Assembly (NCBI GenBank): GCA_964017235.1
Contig: OZ024929.1
Coordinates: forward strand, 21,263,464 to 21,327,463
Source of the DNA: Sabellastarte sp. h YS-2021
Taxonomy: Eukaryota; Annelida; Polychaeta; Sabellida; Sabellidae
Direction of reading: 5' to 3'
DNA length: 64,000 nt
Positions 35,959 to 46,500 of this stretch are shown one piece after another (positions within the stretch are counted from its first letter, which is position 1; every line of letters begins with the position of its first letter). The notes under the pieces are model-generated. The model was not told where the DNA came from. It made no database searches and saw nothing but the letters and a program-made list of their open reading frames with translations. The position numbers were made by a program, and so were the translations under genes.

Positions 35959-36046
35959 CTGCTTTGGGATGCCCACTGTACACCATAGAGGAACACACAG
36001 AAGAAGAATGGAACTACCACCTGATCTCTCTTGGTACATGCTTCCG
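35959..36046 (+). pseudogene. Copy 1 exon 5 (intact frame)
   Basis: 88 nt, phase 1 in and phase 2 out, acceptor TTAACTAG, donor GTAATG. It encodes AALGCPLYTIEEHTEEEWNY then HLISLGTCF, the start of the CUB-like domain. No lesion in this exon. Confidence 0.78.
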
Positions 36047-36172
36047 GTAATGCATTTTAATGTTTTGTCAACAATTTTCATCTTCGAGTTCATAGTGTTT
36101 TGCAACTGTTTTTTCCCAGGGGTAGACGTTGTGAAGGTCCTTCCTTAGTGCACTATGGTTCTCTGAGAACTT

Positions 36173-36191
36173 CCCCCCCCCCCCCCCCCCC
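36173..36191 (+). repeat. Poly-C tract (19 C)
   Basis: Homopolymer in intron 5 of copy 1. Confidence 0.9.
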
Positions 36192-36979
36192 AGAAGGAAG
36201 TTTACTTCTAGTGAGAGTGTAAAATCCAGACTGTTATAAAATGTACTCATTCACTGTCTAAAAAAACACCCCAGAGTAAAAGACTTGTGAGCAATTCTCT
36301 CCCAAGGGCCACGTTTGTGCATTGACCAAGTAGTGTGCACTAATTTCATTTGTATCATCAATTACCAGTCATGATATGATCTTTGCATTGTGTTAAAAGA
36401 GATATTAATCACAAAAATCGATAAATAAAAAATTGCAATTTTTGATACAAGTTCTTTGTACCTGTATTGAATGTCATATTGGTACAGTCAGCATATTATA
36501 CTTGTTGCAGTGAGCTGAATTTGAATGCTCAGCCAAAAAAGGCTGAGACAAGTGATCAAATTTTATCAAAAAAGCTCTTTAGTTATGTGTTATGCTTTTA
36601 CACTTTTGTAAATAATAAATTTTATTTTAACACTAATCAAACTCAAAACCAGTCAATATAAATGTCATAAAAATAGCCAAAGTTTTCACAATTATATTGT
36701 AACCTTGAATCAATAGCGGGAATTCAGATCTATATCTATATTATATATATATATAATGTCTGAGGTTAAGTCATCTGGCAGATGGCATGACTCGGTTTCA
36801 AAGTAACAATATCAGCCCCATTTTGAAAGCATTCCAGTCATTTGGATAATTTTAAAAATACCCATGATGAAAGTTTAACCAGGCAATATCACAAATGATC
36901 TTTACATGTATAATACTGATTCAGTATATCAAGATAAGAATGTTTAATCAGGTTGATTCATCTTGGATTTAAAACCTTA

Positions 36980-37749
36980 TGCCCCTTTCACACCACAGGC
37001 GGTTGCCCAGCGGTTAGAAGTTTTTCTTGGCAGCGGAACCACCCACCAGGTCACCCCATTTCGTCCGAGTTGTTCACACTACAGGCGTACAACCACTGAT
37101 TGGACATGGTGTTTTAATCATCAGTAACAGTCGGATGACAGTACTACAATGATGATCACCGAGAAACAACCTCCATTAACCTTAACTCACCTTTGGAGAA
37201 ACGACCAATACCTTAACTCACTTTATGTCGCCATATTAGACCGAAAGATGACATTTCTCTTGGCAGCAGAACTGCTCTACCAGGTCGCCTCTTTTCAACT
37301 GATTTGTTCACACTACAGGCAGATGGCCACTGATTGGACACAGAGTTTTAGCCATCAATAACAGTAGGATGACAGAACTACAAACGTTGGTTACCAAGAG
37401 AAAACCTCAACTCACCTTTGGCGAAACAACCAATACCTTAACTCACCTTATGTCGCCGTATTAGACTGAAAGATGACCGAATCACAACCTTATGTACACC
37501 GTGGACCAAACCTTCGGTTACTGAAATTCAAATGTACATGTGCAAAATCATCTGCGCATGCCCATGGTACCAAAATCAGAGGCAGAAATTTTAAACAGTT
37601 TAAAACTTCCGAAGTACTCGCTAGGTAATGGATGGTTCTCCGCTGACTGGCAAGGTCTTCTACGGACGTCAGATGGTGATCCAAGGACAGGGATGTTTCC
37701 ATAAAGGTGGCCTACCGTGGGTGATACCGCCTGCAGTGTGAAAGGGGTA
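36980..37749. mobile_element. PIF/Harbinger-type MITE with internal duplication
   Basis: Inverted ends TRCCCCTTTCACAC continue to CAGGCGGT on both sides. Flanks are TTA (36977-36979, 37750-37752), the Harbinger-type 3-bp target duplication. Inside, about 37017-37248 and 37249-37480 are diverged direct repeats (CTTGGCAGCrGAAC ... TTGTTCACACTACAGGC ... CACCTTTGGmGAAACrACC). Confidence 0.82.
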
Positions 37750-37752
37750 TTA

Positions 37753-38572
37753 GGTAGTAAATGTTCACTTGCTATTGGCCTGAAATACAAATCATTAGAG
37801 GAATACTGAGTGCCCAGCAAGCTAGATCATTATCAGATTCAGCTTTTGGCTTCAACCTTATTACTGGATACAAAGATTATAAATGAACTTGGTATTCTGT
37901 TTAATTTTGTTTGGAATAATGGCAAACCTCTAACAGCCAGGCACACTTTGATTTCAGCTTTTGGTTCTGGGTGATCTTAAAGTGGTATCAGTTGTTACAA
38001 GTTATTGAAACAGCAAAGATCGTGTGGACTAAGATACTAACGAAACTCAGTTAAAGTAAAATGGAATGTTTTGTCCCTTTACTTAATGGTAAAAACCTAG
38101 GAACAGATATTTAGCAGACTACAGTATACTTCACCAATGACCTGTGTAAAAGAATTATACTGATATTTTAAAAAAGATGGTTTGACTTTATAAATGCTGA
38201 ACTATCAAGTAGAATTCACATGTTCAGCTGAGCAGTCATTTGCTTGAAAAAAAAATGCTACTTATTACTAGTACAGTGCCTAAAAGAATTGAGTTAAAAT
38301 AAGTAAGTTGCAGATTTTTATCTTCAGTACATTAAGGTTATATATCAGCCTCCGCTTAGGCAGAACAAGTAGTTTGAATAACATTCCTGCCTAGATACGT
38401 TCAACTGGAACCTGTTCTATTGACTTCCAGGTAAAGTTGTTAAGAGCCATAAATTTGTAAAGCCTACAATAACATATACCACAAAGGGTTTTGATTGCAA
38501 CTAATTTGCAACTGCAATCTAATTCGATGGTAAATCACAGATAATCTGGATTGCTATTTAAATTTTTTTCAG
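37753..38572. other. Copy 1 intron 5, distal part
   Basis: No recognised feature other than the acceptor region AATTTTTTTCAG before exon 6. Confidence 0.45.
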
Positions 38573-38689
38573 ATGTTGGATTCTGAGATCAGCCAAGGAA
38601 GAATTGAACCTTGAATTTCAGAAACAGGAGGTCAATATACCTTGTGAAACCAATCTGGAAATACAAGGATATGGGCGCAGGATTGAAAG
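38573..38689 (+). pseudogene. Copy 1 exon 6 with 1-nt insertion
   Basis: 117 nt versus 116. It encodes CWILRSAKEELNLEFQKQ and NIPCETNLEIQGYG like copy 2, then an extra G in GGGCGCAGG (about 38672-38680) shifts the frame just before donor GTAATA, so exon 7 would be read out of phase. Confidence 0.8.
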
Positions 38690-39047
38690 GTAATAATAAT
38701 GATAACTTGTCTCTTTATAACATATAAAATCTGCTAATAATATGTTACATCTCATGTCCATATTTTTACAATAAACATTTAACGTGTCTTGTATATTGTT
38801 CTGGCCCCTTAGGATTAACAGGCAAGAGTATATATGAGGGGCATCACATGCTAGTATTTCCACTACATACATTTAACCTCCCCCTCCCAGGGAGCAGTAT
38901 ATGCATTGCGCAAAATGGGTAAATAAATTATATGAAAAAGAATTAACCCTATTTACCCTATTTCTTAAACATTTTTCTGTCTTCTTTGGACACACAGGCA
39001 AAGCTCTATTTGAGTGTGGCATCATTTGGTGTTATTTATTTCTATAG

Positions 39048-39194
39048 TAACCTCAGAAAGAGCTTCAATTTGTGGGAATACTGGAGACATATTTGACAAG
39101 TGGAATTCAAGAGCTCCTTATGTGTATGGTTCAGTAACCTTCTCTGGATCTGTGACCAGTGCTAGCTTCAACTTTTCTGTCAGAAACGCATCAG
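39048..39194 (+). pseudogene. Copy 1 exon 7 (intact frame)
   Basis: 147 nt, phase 1 in and out, acceptor TTTCTATAG, donor GTAAAC. It encodes VTSERASICGNTGDIFDKWN then SVTFSGSVTSASFNFSVRN, the second half of the CUB-like domain. Confidence 0.8.
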
Positions 39195-40122
39195 GTAAAC
39201 AACACCTGGCATACCAGGATTGAATAAATGATTTTACACAAACTAACGGCAGAATTTCTAAAGTCTGAGACTGTAGCAAAATAAAAGAGTTTTAATAATT
39301 TTTAGTCTACCGAGTGTATTCCACAGAAATTTGCTTACACCAACACTCAATTATCAGAAAATGTGACACATAAAATTAAAAAAATACTACTTACAATTAC
39401 AAAGGTAAAATTAATTTTTTTCCTCGGAGTAAGCAGTAAATAAAACTTAATTGTGAGATAAATAGATAATGGATGCATTTTTATTAAATTTTAATTTGTG
39501 TTGGCTGTTCGTGAATAGACAGCCTCTATAAATTGCAACTAATCATTCTCTATATCTCTCTTTATCTTGGATTGAATACCCAACTTTTTCATTAGATACA
39601 GTACCACAAGTTATCTCACTGTCTTGCTGGATCTGTGGTTGACAACCAGTTTTTGTCAAAATATTTCTGACTCTAGAATAAAATAATTACTTTATTCTGG
39701 TTACCTAGATTTTGTTATTGTAACAATAAGCTCCTAAACGTTTGAAAATGATAAAAAAATGAAATGAAAACATTTTTAAATATGATATTACCCAATGTCC
39801 GGATTGACATAATCGTGTAGGTGATAAGATGCTCACCACCCCCCTCTTGCGACATGTGTTTAAATCCAGGTCATAAATTTTGTAGAAGAATTGATAGTGG
39901 CTTTGATGTTATTATTTTGACAAACAATTTGTTTCTATTGTTTCCCTCAAGCCCTAAACTGACTTCTGCAATGTGTTAAGATAGAATGTGTTTAACATGA
40001 TGTTAAACCCATGTCGGGACATTAGTAAAAACTCAGTATCAGCAAAATGTAACTGTTGCATTGTAACCTTTCTGTTGATGGGAGTATGCAAAGTTTTTTT
40101 ATAAACCAATTTCTATTTTTAG
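39195..40122. other. Copy 1 last intron
   Basis: No element recognised. It ends in TTTCTATTTTTAG. Confidence 0.45.
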
Positions 40123-40726
40123 AAGATGAAGAAGAATCTGGTGGATTGCTTATATGGGGAATTATTCTCATAGCCATTGGTTGTTTTTGTGTGCTTGCAG
40201 TTTTGTATGCTTGCACAAAAAAAAGAGGAACTAGCTAGGAAAAAAGCTGAAGAGGAGAGTAAGGCCAAAAACAGAGAGAGAGAAGAGCGGGAAAAGGAGG
40301 AGAGAAAAGGTAAATAAGAAAGCAAAAAGTAAGAACAAAGTTACTCCGGCACTAGGTAACAGTGGTGAACAGTCAACTAGTAGAGCAACTGCTCGACCAC
40401 AGGAGGTGTCTCTCAGTACACAGGGATCTTCTTTGGCATCAGGTGCTACTGCAGACATGAGGGGAACCAGGGGACAGGATAATAATCCTGGGAGTCGGCA
40501 AAACAATGACAAAATCACTGTTGTTATAGTGGAACCCACGGGTAACCGGCTTCCTCCATTACCTTCGGGTCTACCCATGCCACCACCGCCTTCTTATGAC
40601 AGTGTGATGGCAATGGACAACCAACAAGGTTCATATTCTTACAAGGACTTGTCGACAGCATATCCTGGTCTGACTGCTACAGATATCTATGGTGTGCCAT
40701 ATGCAGCTGATTATAAGGAACCATGA
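40123..40726 (+). pseudogene. Copy 1 last exon: transmembrane helix and cytoplasmic tail (frame-broken)
   Basis: It begins EDEEESGG, then one transmembrane helix (LLIWGIILIAIGCFCVLAVL) and a basic stop-transfer YACTKK. After an A8 run (40217-40224) the frame stops at TAG 40236. In the next frame a Lys/Glu/Arg-rich stretch (starting KKEELARKKAEEE) runs to about 40309. A third frame then stays open to TGA 40724-40726 with NKKAKSKNK, a Ser/Thr-rich part and LPPLPSGLPMPPPPSYDSV. The tail has a PPSY WW-ligand motif and several tyrosines. Two 1-nt indels, or one indel and a 46-nt GT-AG intron at 40310-40355, would explain the frames. Confidence 0.7.
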
Positions 40727-41122
40727 GACTGTGATAAGACTTTTGTTTTATATCAATGACATTCCTGTTTCATCTGAAGAGATATTTATATTTTGATATT
40801 AATAAGTATTTGGGATATTTATTGTGAAGTATTTTGTTGGGATATATATATCAAACGTTATTATGACTTTTTGAATATCAGCTGCAACTGGCTTGAAGAA
40901 TTACTTTTGTAAATCTATTTTTTGTTTAATTACAAATTTCCAGTATTGGATTACGCACCTTATGTGTTAAAATGTTGGTAAAATGTTTATGACTTCCTCA
41001 TTTACTCAGTTTGTGTGTTTCTGTGAGGTTTGCTCACATATTTGTTCATATCTTCTGATAATCTTGGTTTTTAAATGACCAGTTATTTATCAAATGATAT
41101 ATACTAATCTTACAACAATAAA
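40727..41122 (+). terminator. Copy 1 3'UTR with polyadenylation signal
   Basis: AT-rich sequence after the stop ends with AATAAA at 41117-41122, a plausible poly(A) signal about 390 bp downstream of the stop. Confidence 0.5.
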
Positions 41123-41528
41123 ATAGTATTGTTTACTTTGATGTTTATCTGTTTACATATAATTACCTTTTATTGTAGGGCCTGGTGGTTCAGTGGGTTC
41201 ACTTGTCTCTGAGCTCTGACAACTTTTCTTCCACCATTAAAACTATTTTTATGGTCTATAAACTATGTAGATAATAAAACTCAGTCCACATTACTGCAAT
41301 TAAAAAAACTGTCAATAAGGACCAAATACACGCTTGAAATTATTTTGACAGTGGATGGCAGTTGATGGAAAATCAAATAATTGCAACGTGCAAAAATGAT
41401 CCCACTAGCCCCTGTGTGATCTGTGGCCTGGAATCCAGCCTTTGTAATATGAGTCACACTGATTTGCTGTACTAATATGACTTTAACTAATGTAAAATCC
41501 TGACCTTTCATCGTTGATATATTAAAAC

Positions 41529-41701
41529 AGAACAAGCCTGAAAGGTGTTTTGGTCTACTAGTGTGAACTGCAAAGCCATCAAGACACGAGCAGTGCACTG
41601 AAACGGTCACCCATCCAAGTATAACTGTTAAAGCCCATTGCTGCTTAACTTCAGTGATGAGACAGGTATTCATCATGCTACGCCACAATTTATGAAAGGT
41701 C
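41529..41701 (-). mobile_element. 5S rRNA-derived SINE, copy C
   Basis: The minus strand has GTCTCATCACTGAAGTTAAG, GCAGCAATGGG and TACTTGGATGGGTGACCG, close to canonical 5S boxes, and the shared 3' part. It lies between the two gene copies. Confidence 0.78.
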
Positions 41702-42618
41702 AGATACAACAAAATTTAAAAACTTAATTTCTCTGATATTTCTACCAAAATATTTTTCAATAATGTGTATACATTACAGGGAAATTGTATAATTAGTTTG
41801 TTTTCATTGTTTCGGCAATTAACTTTAAAATGACTGTTATTTTGAAAAAAAAATAAATACAGTAAATTTTAAACATTGTAAATGTCATAATATGATTTTG
41901 ATATTCGTCAAGCTTTTTAAAATTTCCCTTGAAGGTAAACAAGCCTCAAATTGATGGTTACGCAAAAAACGATCAAATAAGTGTTCTAACGCAAACACAA
42001 AAGAACAGTGCCAATCAAATCCAAGCCACGTGTGTTGAGATAAACGGAGTGGGTAGAGTGGGTACATTGAGTATTTCACAATACTGAATCGGTCAAATCT
42101 GTCAAAACCTAGATTAAGAAATACCAAATAGTTGTAATAGATTCAAATGACCACCAAAAATGTTTAAATGACAAAATGTGCTTCCACTAAGAATTTAAAG
42201 TCTGGCATTTAACATCAGCGCAGTCTAAAATCATCCCAGTACATAAATGTAATAATTTAACAGGTAACGCATACTCAAAAGAAAATTGTTTTGTTAAAGG
42301 CCGTTACAGTTTTTCACCTTATTCAAAGATTATCTTTACATAAGTTAAATACAGTTAACCTTTTCATAAAGTTACTTATAGATCTCTTCAGACAATCCAA
42401 GCAATCTGTACCCAGTTTTAATTCACATGACAATTAGATCAGCATATTACACTATCCAGAGCAGATACCACGAACATTACAGTCCAATCCATTAATCTGC
42501 GAAATCTTAATTCAATGTATTTTGTCTGCATAGGTTCAAGAATATTGATCTAGATTTAATATGCACCATACAAATGGACAATTCTCCTCATACATTTCCC
42601 AATCCATTCTGAACCTGG
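41702..42618. other. Intergenic sequence between gene copies
   Basis: No feature recognised. It presumably contains upstream regulatory sequence of copy 2. Confidence 0.35.
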
Positions 42619-43188
42619 GCTGATATTCACGAAGGGTCTTCGACTTAGCCAGGTCTTAGGCTTAAATCCAGTCTTAAAGTTAAGACTTTTGTCTTAGCTA
42701 AGTTTTGTCTTAAAACCGTATTCACAAAGGGTGACTTAGCTAAGTCCAAGATTATCAAATAACCACAGTGGTTTTCTGTGTCATGTGACCTTTCTTTTCT
42801 ATTCAACTATACTATTGGTGACATATATCCTTCATTTAATGCATTTTATCTAAGGAAAAGTGCTGTTTTGAAATGGAAAACCTTGTTACCACATATAAAC
42901 TTACAAAGACTGCTTTAGTGAGGTGTTTTGTATAATTATACTTTATTTACAGCCATTTCAAATTTTGAAGTGGAGAAAAGTTTATGGCAGCCATATTTAA
43001 GCCCTCTTTACAAAATTTAAGCCCACTACCAACCAGTCTTAAGGTTGAGCCCTTGGCTAAGCCTAAGACCGGTCTTAAATTCTTTGTGAATACCACTAAG
43101 CCTAAGACAAAAGACTTGGGCAGAAACTTGAGACAAAAGTCTCAACTTTAAGCCTAAGCTCTGGCTAAGACCTTTTGTGAATACGGAC
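42619..43188. mobile_element. TIR element upstream of copy 2
   Basis: Left GCTGATATTCACGAAGG and right CCTTTTGTGAATACGGAC are imperfect inverted ends, flanked by CCTGG (42614-42618) and CCAGG (43189-43193). The body has the CCACAGTGGTTTTCTGTGTC and GCCATTTCAAATTTTGAAG segments shared with 13797 and 25014. It ends ~250 bp before the start codon of copy 2. Confidence 0.85.
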
Positions 43189-43439
43189 CCAGGTCTTTAT
43201 ATAGACTTTATCAATATATTTGCCACCGACAACTTGCAAACATACTGTACTGTATTGCAAAGTTTTATGTGTGTGTGCCATTTTTTTGCTACATAAACAA
43301 TATACACGTGTCTATGGAATATCTTGCGTAATACACAATTTGAAGTAATTTTTGTTCAAATTTAGAACTGGAGATTACATAAATTTTGAATATAACAAGT
43401 GGGAACAAACTGAAACTAGTGTTCTTAAGGTTGACAACA

Positions 43440-43506
43440 ATGAAAGTAGTTTTGTTTTGCTTTTACTGTTTCTACATTATAATTGGCCATGGATATGTCG
43501 ATGCTG
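43440..43506 (+). CDS. Copy 2 exon 1: signal peptide
   Basis: ATG at 43440 opens MKVVLFCFYCFYIIIGHGYV then DA, a strongly hydrophobic signal sequence, then donor GTAAGA in phase 1. The next exon continues AAFSDNT. The signal sequence and splice phase both fit, which decides this start. Confidence 0.78.
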
Positions 43507-46500
43507 GTAAGATCTGTTTTAAGAACTGAAATATTTTGACTGTATATCTCCTAATTTATTTTATTTTTCCCCCAAATTTCTTGAATTTCTTGGTGATTTG
43601 GTATACACCACCACAAAATGGAGTAACTACTAAATTCAAACTCTTTCTCGTCAGGACCACTAATACGACATGAAAATTTGTGAGTTGCAGAAAAAGCAGT
43701 AGGAACAAGGTTTAAATTATTCTACTAGTTGATTTAGTATCTTGATAAACCAAGAATACATCAAGATACTATCTTGATTATTCAAGTTATTATCTTTGCA
43801 AAAGGAGCTGAAAAAACTCAGATGGTTCTTGGTCAAACTTAAATCCCCTTAACTTTTGAGACTATCTAGATCATCATCTGGAAACCCAAAAATCTGGATT
43901 TTCACATTTACTTATTTTTATGGGCCTTGACAGAGGTATGCACTCTTTGAGTGCTCTCGTTGAGATTATAATTGCCAACTAGAATTACATAATAATTATT
44001 AGATAACATTATATCTTAATAATAGTTAGGTCCATACACAACATGCTTAAATTGATCTCAAATAAAAATAGCCAGCCTCGGTGGGCAAGAACTAAATGGG
44101 CAACAACATTGAGATTTGAGAAAATCTTAGGAACAGATTCAGTTGTAAGAAGTATACAGAATCCACAAAGTGTTGTTAGATGTAAGATTCACAGGCCATG
44201 ATTTCTTACAAGTTGTTTTCATATTTTGATGCACTAGAACCAGTTACAAGGGAGATATAAAGCCCCTTTAGCATGATGACACTACATGACCTTGAAGCAG
44301 GGATCAAAGGTCAAATCTGACACTTTTAAAAGATATGCGGACCACGATATCCAAGAAGTTGTTTTGTCATTCCAATGAGGGAGACAAAGCAGCCATTTTA
44401 ATTTTAAAATAACAAGGCCAAAATTACTCTCAGGCAAGCTTTCCTAGCCATTTACATTTTGTGCAAATCTGACACAGCAATATTTTAAATTTTAAAACAT
44501 ATCATTGATTTTCGAGCAAATCAGCTATGGTGGCCATGTTGTTTTTTATAATGGGTACCATAATATTTTACAGACCTGTTTTCACAGTCATAAACATGCT
44601 CTGCAAATTTGATGAAGATATGCAACCATGGTAACATTGGTTTAATAGCGCCCCTTTCTAAATTAAGAATTTTAATATCGTGTTGCCATGGTAACAGGTA
44701 TTGTCTGATACCCTCCCAAACCTACTCATCTGAGGATCCTATTTAGGTTAACATATCCTGAAAATGTACTGAAAATCCATGCATCGGTTCAAGCTGTGGA
44801 ACACCCACAAATGTTAAAACCTTAAAATATTCAGTGTTGCTATGGCAACAGTTATTGCTAGATACCCCGGAAAACTAATCAGCTTTAGATCCAATTGGGT
44901 AAACATATCCTGAAAAGTTGGTCTAAATCCATGCATGGGTTTAGGTTGTAGAACACCCACAAAGTTTAAGACCCAAAAATCTTAAAAGTATTGCCGTGGC
45001 AATAGTTGTTACCAGATATCCCTAAAAAACTAAACAGCTTTAGATCCTCTTTGGGTAAATATACCCTGAAAATTTGGTGATAATCCATGTATAGGTTTAG
45101 GCTGTGGAAGAGCCACAAGGTTTAAGACCAAAAAAATCTTAACAGTGTTGCCATGGCAACAGTTGTTACTGGATACCCTCCAAAACCTAATCAGCTCTAG
45201 ATCATCTTTGGGTAAACATACCCCGAAAATTTGGTGAAAATCCATGCAAGGGTTTGGGCTGTGGAACACCCACAAAGTTTAAGACCAAAAAATCTTAAAA
45301 GTGTTGCCATGGCAACAGTTGTTGCCAGATACCGCCCCCCCCCCCCAAAAAAAAAAAAATAAATAAAATAAAAAAATAATAAGCTCTAGATCCTCTTGGG
45401 GTAAACATACACACAGAATGCTGGGGACACGGAGTAACAGTGTTTTCTACAGTTGGCTGTAGACATGTAACTTTGAGTTAATATCTCAAAAATTGATTAT
45501 CTCCAAAAATTGACTTCATATCTCAAAAAATTGAGGTTATTATATCTCCAAAAATTGAGATACTATTGCACGAAGTTGAAATAATTTTTTTACTTGGCTC
45601 TTGATAATACCAGGTGCAGCCGGAGTGTTAGTAATTTCCTTGTACCAAAGTTTCATCCATCTACTCAAACGTCTGTCAAAAAGTTTATTTATAACTTTGA
45701 TTTTCATACACCTACTGTTTGGAAAACTCATCTTAATGAGATGCACATGTCTCCCTTTATTGCATCTGTCAGAAAGAAGCTTAAATCCTATTTCACCAAG
45801 GCATACCCACCTTGCTTTTAATAATTGCCTGCTGTTCTCTGTTTTACTTACCCATTTTTGCTTCCCTAGATGTCAAAATTTGATTGTCTGTTTTTGTGCC
45901 CATGCACCGTAAAGCCCGCTTTATAAAGGAGCAAAAAAAGTAAAAGTCCAATTTAGATAAGATAAGAATGGACTAGAAATCTACATATTACACATACAAG
46001 GAAACAGAAGGATTTTGTACTGGAATTGTGTCAACTGATGTCAGGGTGTCTGATCTTTATATGATACTGGATAAGAACAATTTCTATGTAATTGTGTCAA
46101 AATGCAAGTTATACTTAAAGCTGACTTTGTAAACATCTTTTTACAATAATAAATTGATTAAGGTCTATTTATAAATTGTTTTTGAATGTTCCTTCTAATC
46201 ATTTGAATGCACTGATATACACATCCACAAGCCAGCCATGTAGTGTTTCAAGCCAAACTTGAGCTTAATACTTATTAATTAAATTGTAAAAGCAATTCAA
46301 AAATTAAGAGTGTTTGATCATATTGTTCCTCAGAGGTGTTGGTCAGGCATCCTGGTTTAGTGGGTAACCTACTCACCTCCCACCACTCGGGTCTTGGGTT
46401 CAATTACTTGCCCAACCTGGAGTCGGAAACTTGATAGCTACTTACAAATCCAGATCATATTCTAGATACAAAAATTTCACAAAACTATTGAAAAGGCTCT

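Larger units (their letters stand above)
25301..40726 (+). pseudogene. Copy 1 of the duplicated CUB-like membrane-protein gene (decayed)
   Basis: Exons at 26763-26966, 28879-29033, 31250-31401, 35959-36046, 38573-38689, 39048-39194 and 40123-40726 match those of copy 2 (43440 onward) in order and splice phase, and copy 1 also shows the last exon. Lesions: the signal exon is reduced to 13 bases, exon 2 has a 2-nt AT insertion, exon 3 an in-frame TGA (28913), exon 4 a 7-nt deletion, exon 6 a 1-nt insertion, and the last exon changes frame at an A8 run (40217-40224). Splice sites and exons 5 and 7 remain intact, so decay is fairly recent and the gene may still be transcribed. Assembly error could explain the homopolymer and AT-run changes but not all of them. 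Confidence 0.75.

Noticed and set aside
40231..40578. Minus-strand 115-residue ORF
   Set aside because: Antisense of the copy-1 cytoplasmic tail.
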